Positions 11,622 through 21,122 of a stretch of DNA of 64,000 nt are shown here, piece after piece. This stretch comes from Euptelea pleiosperma. Lineage: Eukaryota; Streptophyta; Magnoliopsida; Ranunculales; Eupteleaceae. Position numbers and translations under genes: made by a program. Numbering within the stretch: the stretch's first letter is position 1; every line of letters starts with the position of its first letter. The stretch covers positions 20,617,103 to 20,681,102 of the forward strand of contig CM068549.1 of NCBI GenBank assembly GCA_035048495.1, read 5' to 3'. Below the pieces are notes generated by a model, which was not told the origin of the DNA, ran no database searches, and saw only the letters and a list, made by a program, of their open reading frames with translations.

Positions 11622-14600
11622 AATGACTCTAATTGGACTCAGTTTGTGCGTTACATTCCGAAGCTTATAACAAGTGACTTTTTCGCAACCGGACCTGGTA
11701 ATTTGACTCAATCTCTTCAATTACAATTGTTTAAACACATTTGAAGTCTTGGAACAAGATTCGGGACGGTCGAAACAAGTTTGCTCCATCCGTGCGTTAA
11801 TGTCTCTAATTGGATTCAGTTTGTGTGTTACATTCCTAAGCCTATAACAAGTGACTTGTTCTCAACCGGACCTCCTAATTTGACTCAATATCTTCTATTA
11901 CAATTGTTTAAATACATTTGAAGTGTAGGAACAAGATTCGGGACTGTAGGAACAAGATTCGGGACTGTCGGAACAAGTTTGCCCCATCCGTGCGTCAATG
12001 ACTCTAATTGGACTCAGTTTGTGCGTTACATTCCTAAGCTTATAACAAGTGACTTTTTCACAACCGGACCACGTAATTTGACTCAATCTCTTCCATTACA
12101 ATTGTCTAAACACATTTGAAGTCTGGGAACAAGATTCGGGACAGTCGAAATAAGTTTGCTCCATCCGTGCGTCAATGTCTCTAATTGGACTCAGTTTGTG
12201 TGTTACATTCCGAAGTCTATAACTAGAGACTTGTTCTCGACCGAACCTCGTAATTTGACCTATTATCTTCTATAACAATTGTTTAAACACATTTGAGGTT
12301 TTAGAACAAGATTCGGGACAGTCGAAACAAGTTTGCTCCATCCGTGCGTCAATGTCTCTAATTGGACTCATTTTGTGTGTTACATTCCTAAGCCTATAAC
12401 AAGTGACTTGTTCTCGACTGGACCGCGTAATTTGAGCTAATATCTTCTATAACAATTGTTTTAACACATTTGAAGTGTTGGAACAAGATTCGGGACTGTC
12501 GGAACAAGTTTGCCCCATCCGTGCGTCAATGACTCTAATTGGACTCAGTTTGTGCGTTACATTCCGAAGCTTATAACAAGTGACTTTTTCGCAACCGGAC
12601 CTGGTAATTTGACTCAATCTCTTCAATTACAATTGTTTAAACACATTTGAAGTCTTGGAACAAGATTCGGGACGGTCGAAACAAGTTTGCTCCATCCGTG
12701 CGTTAATGTCTCTAATTGGATTCAGTTTGTGTGTTACATTCCTAAGCCTATAACAAGTGACTTGTTCTCAATCGGACCTCCTAATTTGACTCAATATCTT
12801 CTATTACAATTGTTTAAATACATTTGAAGTGTAGGAACAAGATTCGGGACTGTAGGAACAAGATTCGGGACTGTCGGAACAAATTTGCCCCATCCGTGCG
12901 TCAATGACTCTAATTGGACTCAGTTTGTGCGTTACATTCCTAAGCTTATAACAAGTGACTTTTTCGCAACCGGACCACGTAATTTGACTTAATCTCTTCC
13001 ATTACAATTGTCTAAACACATTTGAAGTCAGGGAACAAGATTCGGGACAGTCGAAATAAGTTTGCTCCATCCGTGCGTCAATGTCACTAATTGGACTCAG
13101 TTTGTGTGTTACATTCCGAAGTCTATAACTAGTGACTTGTTCTCGACCGGACCTCGTAATTTGACCTATTATCTTCTATAACAATTGTTTAAACACATTT
13201 GAAGTTTTAGAACAAGATTCGGGACAGTCGAAACAAGTTTGCTCCATCCGTGCGTCAATGTCTCTAATTGGACTCATTTTGTGTGTTACATTCCTAAGCC
13301 TATAACTAGTGACTTGTTCTCGACCGGACCGCGTAATTTGACCTAATATCTTCTATAACAATTGTTTTAACACATTTGAAGTGTTGGAACAAGATTCAGG
13401 ACTGTCAAAAAAGTTTGCCCCATTCGTGCGTCAATGACTCTATTTGGACTCAGTTTGTGCGTTACATTCCGAAGCTTATAACAAGTGACTTTTTCGCAAC
13501 CGGACCTGGTAATTTGACTCAATCTCTTCAATTACAATTGTTTAAACACATTTGAAGTCTTGGAACAAGATTCGGGACGGTCGAAACAAGTTTGCTCCAT
13601 CCGTGCGTCAGTGTCTCTAATTGGATTCAGTTTGTGTGTTACATTCCTAAGCCTATAACAAGTGACTTGTTCTCAACCGGACCTCCTAATTTGACTCAAT
13701 ATCTTCTATTACAATTGTTTAAACACATTTGAAGTGTAGGAACAACATTCGGGACTGTAGGAACAAGATTCGGGACTGTCGGAACAAGTTTGCCCCATCC
13801 GTGCGTCAATGACTCTAATTGGCCTCAGTTTGTGCGTTACATTCCTAAGCTTATAACAAGTGACTTTTTCGCAACCGGACCACGTAATTTGACTCAATCT
13901 CTTCCATTACAATTGTTTAAACACATTTGAAGTGTAGGAACAACATTCGGGACTGTAGGAACAACATTCGGGACTGTAGGAACAAGATTCGGGACTGTCG
14001 GAACAAGTTTGCCCCATCCGTGCGTCAATGACTCTAATTGGACTCAGTTTGTGCGTTACATTCCTAAGCTTATAACAAGTGACTTTTTCACAACCGGACC
14101 ACGTAATTTGACTCAATCTCTTCCATTACAATTGTCTAAACACATTTGAAGTCTGGGAACAAGATTCGGGACAGTCGAAATAAGTTTGCTCCATCCGTGC
14201 GTCAATGTCTCTAATTGGACTCAGTTTGTGTGTTACATTCCGAAGTCTATAACTAGTGACTTGTTCTCGACCGAACCTCGTAATTTGACCTATTATCTTC
14301 TATAACAATTGTTTAAACACATTTGAAGTTTTAGAACAAGATTCGGGACAGTCGAAACAAGTTTGCTCCATCCGTGCGTCAATGTCTCTAATTGGACTCA
14401 TTTTATGTGTTACATTCCTAAGCCTATAACTAGTGACTTGTTCTCGACTAGACCGCGTAATTTGACCTAATATCTTCTATAACAATTGTTTTAACACATT
14501 TGAAGTGTTGGCACAAGATTCGGGACTGTCGGAACAAGTTTGCCCCATCCGTGCGTCAATGACTCTAATTGGACTCAGTTTGTGCGTTACATTCCGAAGC

Positions 14601-16388
14601 TTATAACAAGTGACTTTTTCGCAACCGGACCTGGTAATTTGACTCAATCTCTTCAATTACAATTGTTTAAACACATTTGAAGTCTTGGAACAAGATTCGG
14701 GACGGTCGAAACAAGTTTGCTCCATCCGTGCGTTAATGTCTCTAATTGGATTCAGTTTGTGTGTTACATTCCTAAGCCTATAACAAGTGACGTGTTCTCA
14801 ACCGGACCTCCTAATTTGACTCAATATCTTCTATTACAATTGTTTAAATACATTTGCAGTGTAGGAACAAGATTCGGGACTGTAGGAACAAGATTCGGGA
14901 CTGTCGGAACAAGTTTGCCCCATCCGTGCGTCAATGACTCTAATTGGACTCAGTTTGTGCGTTACATTCCTAAGCTTATAACGAGTGACTTTTTCGCAAC
15001 CGGACCACGTAATTTGACTTAATCTCTTCCATTACAATTGTCTAAACACATTTGAAGTCAGGGAACAAGATTCGGGACAGTCGAAATAAGTTTGCTCCAT
15101 CCGTGCGTCAATGTCACTAATTGGACTCAGTTTGTGTGTTACATTCCGAAGTCTATAACTAGTGACTTGTTCTCGACCGGACCTCGTAATTTGACCTATT
15201 ATCTTCTATAACAATTGTTTAAACACATTTGAAGTTTTAGAACAAGATTCGGGACAGTCGAAACAAGTTTGCTCCATCCGTGCGTCAATGTCTCTAATTG
15301 GACTCATTTTGTGTGTTACATTCCTAAGCCTATAACTAGTGACTTGTTCTCGACCGGACCGCGTAATTTGACCTAATATCTTCTATAACAATTGTTTTAA
15401 CACATTTGAACTGTTGGAACAAGATTCAGGACTGTCAAAAAAGTTTGCCCCATCCGTGCGTCAATGACTCTATTTGGACTCAGTTTGTGCGTTACATTCC
15501 GAAGCTTATAACAAGTGACTTTTTCGCAACCGGACCTGGTAATTTGACTCAATCTCTTCAATTACAATTGTTTAAACACATTTGAAGTCTTGGAACAAGA
15601 TTCGGGACGGTCGAAACAAGTTTGCTCCATCCGTGCGTCAGTGTCTCTAATTGGATTCAGTTTGTGTGTTACATTCCTAAGCCTATAACAAGTGACTTGT
15701 TCTCAACCGGACCTCCTAATTTGACTCAATATCTTCTATTACAATTGTTTAAACACATTTGAAGTGTAGGAACAACATTCGGGACTGTAGGAACAAGATT
15801 CGGGACTGTCGGAACAAGTTTGCCCCATCCGTGCGTCAATGACTCTAATTGGACTCAGTTTGTGCGTTACATTCCTAAGCTTATAACAAGTGACTTTTTC
15901 GCAACCGGACCACGTAATTTGACTCAATCTCTTCCATTACAATTGTTTAAACACATTTGAAGTGTAGGAACAACATTCGGGACTGTAGGAACAAGATTCG
16001 GGACTGTCGGAACAAGTTTGCCCCATCCGTGCGTCAATGACTCTAATTGGACTCAGTTTGTGCGTTACATTCCTAAGCTTATAACAAGTGACTTTTTCGC
16101 AACCGGACCACGTAATTTGACTCAATCTCTTCCATTACAATTGTTTAAACACATTTTATGTCTGGGAACAAGATTCGGGACAGTCGAAACAAGTTTGCTC
16201 CATCCGTGCGTGAATGTCTCTAAGTGGACTCAGTTTGTGTGTTACATTCCTAAGCCTATAACTAGTGACTTGTTGTCGACAGGACCGCGTAATTTGACCT
16301 AATATCTTCTATAACAATTGTTTTAACACATTTGAACTGTTGGAACAAGATTCAGGACTGTCAAACAAGTTTGCCCCATCCGTGCGTC
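11622..16388 (+). repeat. 4,767-bp tandem segmental duplication, copy 2
   Basis: Copy of 6,855-11,621. Identity continues to about 16,673, where TTAAACACA replaces the TTAAATACA shared by the two units near 7,143 and 11,910. Private changes include GTGACGTGTTCTC near 14,790, where copy 1 has GTGACTTGTTCTC. Confidence 0.88.
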
Positions 16389-18491
16389 AATGACTCTAAT
16401 TGGACTCAGTTTGTGCGTTACATTCCGAAGCTTATAACAAGTGACTTTTTCGCAACCGGACCTGGTAATTTGACTCAATCTCTTCAATTACAATTGTTTA
16501 AACACATTTGAAGTCTTGGAACAAGATTCGGGACGGTCGAAACAAGTTTGCTCCATCCGTGCGTTAATGTCTCTAATTGGATTCAGTTTGTGTGTTACAT
16601 TCCTAAGCCTATAACAAGTGACTTGTTCTCAACCGGACCTCCTAATTTGACTCAATATCTTCTATTACAATTGTTTAAACACATTTGAAGTGTAGGAACA
16701 AGATTCGGGACTGTAGGAACAAGATTCGGGACTGTCGGAACAAGTTTGCCCCATCCGTGCGTCAATGACTCTAATTGGACTCAGTTTGTGCGTTACATTC
16801 CTAAGCTTATAACAAGTGACTTTTTCGCAACCGAACCACGTAATTTGACTTAATCTCTTCCATTACAATTGTCTAAACACATTTGAAGTCTGGGAACAAG
16901 ATTCGGGACAGTCGAAATAAGTTTGCTCCATCCGTGCGTCAATGTCTCTAACTGGACTCAGTTTGTGTGTTACATTCCGAAGTCTATAACTAGTGACTTG
17001 TTCTCGACCGGACCTCGTAATTTGACCTATTATCTTCTATAACAATTGTTTAAACACATTTGAAGTTTTAGAACAAGATTCGGGACAGTCGAAACAAGTT
17101 TGCTCCATCCGTGCGTCAATGTCTCTAATTGGACTCATTTTGTGTGTTACATTCCTAAGCCTATAACTAGTGACTTGTTCTCGACCGGACCGCGTAATTT
17201 GACCTAATATCTTCTATAACAATTGTTTTAACACATTTGAACTGTTGGAACAAGATTCAGGACTGTCAAAAAAGTTTGCCCCATCCGTGCGTCAATGACT
17301 CTATTTGGACTCAGTTTGTGCGTTACGTTCCGAAGCTTATAACAAGTGACTTTTTCGCAACCGGACCTGGTAATTTGACTCAATCTCTTCAATTACAATT
17401 GTTTAAACACATTTGAAGTCTTGGAACAAGATTCGGGACGGTCGAAACAAGTTTGCTCCATCCGTGCGTCAGTGTCTCTAATTGGATTCAGTTTGTGTGT
17501 TACATTCCTAAGCCTATAACAAGTGACTTGTTCTCAACCGGACCTCCTAATTTGACTCAATATCTTCTATTACAATTGTTTAAACACATTTGAAGTGTAG
17601 GAACAACATTCGGGACTGTTGGAACAAGATTCGGGACTGTCGGAACAAGTTTGCCCCATCCGTGCGTCAATGACTCTAATTGGACTCAGTTTGTGCGTTA
17701 CATTCCTAAGCTTATAACAAGTGACTTTTTCGCAACCGGACCACGTAATTTGACTCAATCTCTTCCATTACAATTGTCTAAACACATTTGAAGTCTGGGA
17801 ACAAGATTCGGGACAGTCGAAATAAGTTTGCTCCATCCGTGCGTCAATGTCTCTAATTGGACTCAGTTTGTGTGTTACATTCCGAAGTCTATAACTAGTG
17901 ACTTGTTCTCGACCGGACCTCGTAATTTGACCAATTATCTTCTATAACAATTGTTTAAACACATTTGAAGTTTTAGAACTAGATTCGGGACAGTCGAAAC
18001 AAGTTTGCTCCATCCGTGCGTCAATGTCTCTAATTGGACTCATTTTGTGTGTTACATTCCTAAGCCTATAACTAGTGACTTGTTCTCGACCGGACCGCGT
18101 AATTTGACCTAATATCTTCTATAACAATTGTTTTAACACATTTGAACTGTTGGAACAAGATTCAGGACTGTCAAAAAAGTTTGCCCCATCCGTGCGTCAA
18201 TGACTCTAATTGGACTCAGTTTGTGCGTTACATTCCGAAGCTTATAACAAGTGACTTTTTCGCAACCGGACCTGGTAATTTGACTCAATCTCTTCAATTA
18301 CAATTGGTTAAACACATTTGAAGTCTTGGAACAAGATTCGGGACGGTCGAAACAAGTTTGCTCCATTCGTGCGTCAGTGTCTCTAATTGGATTCAGTTTG
18401 TGTGTTACATTCCTAAGCCTATAACAAGTGACTTGTTCTCAACCGGACCTCCTAATTTGACTCAATATCTTCTATTACAATTGTTTAAACA

Positions 18492-18496
18492 CATTT
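18492..18496 (+). repeat. Target site duplication, left (CATTT)
   Basis: CATTT directly precedes the TG start of LTR copy 1 and is repeated directly after its CA end at 21,137-21,141. Removing the insert and one CATTT restores the normal monomer string AAACACATTTGAAGTGTAGG. The same pair flanks copy 2 (28,909-28,913 and 31,553-31,557) and copy 3 (39,325-39,329 and 41,969-41,973). Confidence 0.93.
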
Positions 18497-18784
18497 TGAA
18501 AGTAGGTATTTTCCGCGTCGTTGGTTACGGAAACCCTAACCTCAACAAGATTTGTAATTTTATCCGATTTTATCCTGATTATCCTGCAAAATTGACAGAT
18601 TTGTATAGGGATTCGTGTCGGATGTCGATCCGCACTCGGGATTAGTCTGATTAGCGCGAATAGGAACATAAAATGACAGAAAGTTTCCTGAAAATAGAAC
18701 ACAATTTTATTCAAATCAACTTCATTCATTCGAACATGTCTCTTACAATCAAGTAAAAATAACTAAATTATAAAGCGTTAAAAA

Positions 18785-18915
18785 AAATAAACTAGAGAGA
18801 GAAAGAGAGAACTAGAGAGATCTAGAGAGAGAGGACATATAGAGAGAGAAAGAAGAAATCTAGAGAGAGAAAATGAAAAGTAAAAATAAAAAAAAAGAAT
18901 AGAGAGAAAGAAACA
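18785..18915 (+). repeat. AG-rich simple repeat in the LTR
   Basis: Runs of AGAGAGA broken by TCTAGA and CATATA. Present in all three LTR copies (29,202-29,332 and 39,618-39,748). No function is visible; it is purine-rich on the plus strand. Confidence 0.8.
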
Positions 18916-19023
18916 ATACCTTAGACTTACCAATGATCGGGTGCACAGCCAAGACATGGGGCAGAAGAGAAACAAGGAGGATCTTGGTGGGTAGCACCGC
19001 AAGAGATGTGGTCATGAAGATTG

Positions 19024-19049
19024 CCGGAGTTGCAGGTTTGCAACTCCGG
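19024..19049 (+). other. LTR hairpin 1 (CCGGAGTTGCA stem)
   Basis: Perfect 11-bp inverted repeat: CCGGAGTTGCA (19,024-19,034), loop GGTT, TGCAACTCCGG (19,039-19,049). First of three hairpins in the LTR sharing the GGAGTT/AACTCC stem core. Confidence 0.85.
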
Positions 19050-19731
19050 TCAATGGAGTTGTGGTGCATGGCAGCGAAGAAGATCAAATGGTGGAGGCGT
19101 GGCTTGCATGAAGGATGAATCACCAATTCTCTTTTCTTCCCCTTTTCTTTTGGTTCATTTTTTTTTTTATCTCACAAATACCTGCAAATTGAAGGTGGAA
19201 GAGGCGGTGCTCACAGGTGGAATACGTGCAAGGTTGCACGTTCTGGAAGGTGGCAGCAACGGTGGAAGTTGTGGAGAGGATGATCTGCTTGAGGAAGGGC
19301 AGCAGCTGCTGGTGCGTGGCTGCTGGGACGCTAGGAAGGAGGCGAAGCAATGAGGCGGAGGTGACGTGCAGCAGCAGGCGAACCCAAGAAGTTGCAGGCG
19401 GTGGGCAGCTGGTTGTTCGAGTGGAGAAGACGGACTGGTGGAAGAGGAGGATCAGGGAGGAAGAAGTGGGGGCAGGCGTAGCAGGTGGAGAAGGAGGGGG
19501 CGTTGCCGGAGAGAAGAGGAGACGGAGGCGAACCAGTCCGGTGGGCTGGGTGAGAGGGGAACAGGCGGTGGTGGTGGACTGGTTAACGTGAACCAGTCCG
19601 CCGGAGGAGTTTAAAAACTCGCCTGCTGGTTGCAGGCGCAAGTGGAGGTGCAGCTGGAGGCTGGCGGTCGTGCAGCAGCAAGGAGAGAAGAAGAAAAAGA
19701 GAAGAAGAAAGGAAGAAGAAGAAGGCGGAGA

Positions 19732-19757
19732 CGGCCGGAGTTCTGCAACTCCGGCCG
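19732..19757 (+). other. LTR hairpin 2 (CGGCCGGAGTT stem)
   Basis: Perfect 11-bp inverted repeat: CGGCCGGAGTT (19,732-19,742), loop CTGC, AACTCCGGCCG (19,747-19,757). It shares the CCGGAGTT/AACTCCGG core with the other two hairpins but has a different loop. Confidence 0.85.
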
Positions 19758-19900
19758 AACGAAGAAAAGAAGAAAAAAAAAAAAGAAGAAGAAAAGAAGA
19801 AGAAGAAGAAGAAGACGAGAAGGAGAAGAAGAAAGAAGAAAGGGAAGAGAGGAAGAGGGATGAAGAGAAGGAAGAGAAGAAAGAGAAGAGAAGAAGGACG

Positions 19901-19928
19901 GCCGGAGTTGCAAACCTGCAACTCCGGC
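19901..19928 (+). other. LTR hairpin 3 (GCCGGAGTTGCA stem)
   Basis: Perfect 12-bp inverted repeat: GCCGGAGTTGCA (19,901-19,912), loop AACC, TGCAACTCCGGC (19,917-19,928). The loop is the reverse complement of the GGTT loop of hairpin 1, so this hairpin is an inverted copy of the first. Confidence 0.85.
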
Positions 19929-20079
19929 GAAGAATGGTGAAGAAGATGAAGAGAAGGAAAAACGAGAAAGAAGAAAGGAGGAGGAAGATGGGGCCAAAAA
20001 CGACGGGAAGAGTAAAAGGGGAAGGAGAGGAGAAGAGGGGAGAGGGATTAGGGTTCGAACGAACCCTTCTCCTTCCTCT

Positions 20080-20085
20080 TATAAA
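20080..20085 (+). promoter_or_regulatory. Candidate LTR TATA box (TATAAA)
   Basis: CTTATAAAGC lies at the end of the purine tract, about 1.58 kb into the LTR. A start about 25-32 bp downstream would fall in or just after the 20,089-20,114 palindrome, placing U3 at roughly 18,497-20,110. Plausible for a plus-sense LTR promoter, but rests on sequence alone. Equivalents at 30,497 and 40,913. Confidence 0.45.
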
Positions 20086-20088
20086 GCT

Positions 20089-20114
20089 CCCTATTTCCAT
20101 TAATGGAAATAGGG
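20089..20114 (+). other. 26-bp perfect palindrome beside the TATA-like box
   Basis: CCCTATTTCCATT followed immediately by its reverse complement AATGGAAATAGGG, with no spacer. It lies 4 bp after the TATAAA motif and 10 bp before AATAAA. Transcribed, it would form a 5-prime-end hairpin; as DNA it could form a cruciform. Present in all three LTR copies. Confidence 0.85.
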
Positions 20115-20123
20115 TATTTTTTA

Positions 20124-20129
20124 AATAAA
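20124..20129 (+). promoter_or_regulatory. Candidate polyadenylation signal (AATAAA)
   Basis: AATAAA in an A/T-rich stretch, 44 bp after the TATA-like box. In LTRs the poly(A) signal often lies near R, so TATA box, palindrome and AATAAA together could delimit a short R. The surrounding A/T richness makes a chance match quite possible. Confidence 0.35.
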
Positions 20130-20141
20130 AAAAATATTTTT

Positions 20142-20143
<2 letters not shown>

Positions 20144-20182
<39 letters not shown>
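20144..20182 (+). repeat. Poly-T tract (39 T) in LTR copy 1
   Basis: Uninterrupted run of 39 T. The matching tracts in copies 2 and 3 are 38 T long (30,561-30,598 and 40,977-41,014). This single base explains why the unit offset is 10,417 to the left of the tract and 10,416 to the right. Homopolymers this long are prone to sequencing and slippage errors. Confidence 0.9.
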
Positions 20183-20185
<3 letters not shown>

Positions 20186-20219
20186 TAAAATGCTACTTTT
20201 CTATGGGGAATCTCCCCAA

Positions 20220-20274
20220 TTAGTGGACCCCCCATTTAATTAAAATTATTTTTGAAATTCGCGGGGTCCACTAA
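20220..20274 (+). other. 12-bp inverted repeat TTAGTGGACCCC in the LTR
   Basis: TTAGTGGACCCC (20,220-20,231) and GGGGTCCACTAA (20,263-20,274), separated by 31 bp of A/T-rich sequence. A small GGGGA/TCCCC stem lies just upstream at 20,205-20,217. Function unknown. Confidence 0.75.
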
Positions 20275-20434
20275 CTGGTCGGACAGCGGGTCGATGCTGA
20301 TGGGCCCGGCTACTGGCCCACATGGACTGATGATGTCCATCGTCTCACAAGATGATGTGACAGGCATTCTGAAGGCGATCGGATGGATGGTGACTTGATT
20401 GGGACCCAGATTGGTAGATCGACGGATCTAGAGA

Positions 20435-20494
20435 GATCCAACGGTCCGATTGAAGATCCAACGGTCCGATGGAAGATCCAACGGTCAGAAAGCT
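20435..20494 (+). repeat. Three 20-bp tandem repeats (GATCCAACGGTC)
   Basis: GATCCAACGGTC starts at 20,435, 20,455 and 20,475. The first two copies continue CCGAT-GAA with one T/G difference and the third diverges after CGGTC. A short tandem array downstream of the presumed start site. Equivalents at 30,851-30,910 and 41,267-41,326. Confidence 0.82.
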
Positions 20495-21101
20495 AAGGGA
20501 GATGAGATAGAGCCGAAGGGTAGGAGTTCTGGGGTTAAGTCAGTAGATTCGAGGATCGAGAGATGAAGAGAGAGAGAGAATAAGAAGAAATGAGAGAAAA
20601 AGTATAAAAAAAAATGGAAAAAAACACTGGCGGAGGGTCTGGAACCCTGGTCTTCACTGTGACATCCTCACGCTTCTCCAGTAGAGTCGACCATCATTCT
20701 TTGCTGACTCATGTGGCTTTAAACGCTTTGGTCCGTCTCTTGGTCATTGGCTCTCCTACTCTCTTCGTTCTTTGGGCCGACTTTTTGGTCCTCTTATTCA
20801 GCCCATATTTGGCCCATATCTTCTAGTTATAGCATGTGGGCTTGTTAAGCTTTGATAATGGGCTTTCATGATCGATTTGGGCCCACAAGTCTCGAAAATC
20901 GTCCCATCGGGGTGTCCTGCGACAGAAGAAGCGCGTAATCAGAACGGCTTAATATTTAGACTTCCGAAAATGTGTTTAATGCATGCAAATTTACCATTTC
21001 GTCCAGAAAAGTGTGTTTTACGCAATGAGATAGACTCTTACGTAGAAAAGTGGATAATTAGAGCAGTTTTACGTAGGAGAGTGCGATAACGCTAACAGGA
21101 T

Positions 21102-21122
21102 AAGTGCTTAAAATAAGCACTT
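21102..21122 (+). other. 9-bp hairpin near the LTR 3-prime end
   Basis: AAGTGCTTA (21,102-21,110), loop AAA, TAAGCACTT (21,114-21,122), 14 bp before the terminal CA. Present in all three copies. Confidence 0.75.

Larger units (their letters stand above)
1..18496 (+). repeat. Satellite array block 1 (177-bp family, HOR-organised)
   Basis: Head-to-tail monomers phased on the recurring TATAAC start, with spacing of 176, 177 or 198 bp (for example 1, 178, 354, 531, 729, 927, 1125, 1302). Every monomer carries landmarks such as CAATTGTTTAAACAC, a GATTCGGGAC-like core, CCATCCGTGCGTCAATG and GTTACATTCC. All monomers lie in the same orientation. The block holds several HOR variants, one broken monomer (2,758-2,905) and a 4,767-bp tandem duplication. 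It ends after base 77 of a D monomer, where an LTR is inserted. Recurrent 62-codon frames on the minus strand are by-products of the repeat and are not annotated as genes. The centromeric or pericentromeric location is inferred from monomer size and HOR structure only. Confidence 0.97.
19680..20050 (+). repeat. Purine-rich (GAA/GGA)n tract in the LTR
   Basis: About 370 bp of almost pure A and G on the plus strand, interrupted by two hairpins. The composition leaves long open frames on both strands (Lys/Arg/Glu-rich on plus, Ser/Phe/Leu-rich on minus) that look like composition artefacts. Such tracts can form triplex DNA; that is inference here. Confidence 0.8.

Noticed and set aside
1..18496. 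CRISPR-like appearance of regular repeats
   Set aside because: Repeat units are 177 bp with no unique spacers, and the context is eukaryotic satellite with LTR insertions.
18358..18645. 95-codon plus-strand frame crossing the satellite-LTR boundary
   Set aside because: A chance fusion of satellite with the LTR start; it begins at TTG inside a satellite monomer.
19120..20100. 326-codon minus-strand frame in the LTR, and similar frames in copies 2 and 3
   Set aside because: Ser/Phe/Leu/Pro low-complexity sequence opposite a GAA/GGA tract, which lacks stop codons by composition. No recognisable domain, and overlapping frames on both strands are open for the same reason.
20614..21089. Small plus-strand frames of 70 and 73 codons in the 3-prime part of the LTR
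   Set aside because: Short, unrelated to any retroelement domain I recognise, and interrupted by stops. Treated as non-coding LTR sequence.
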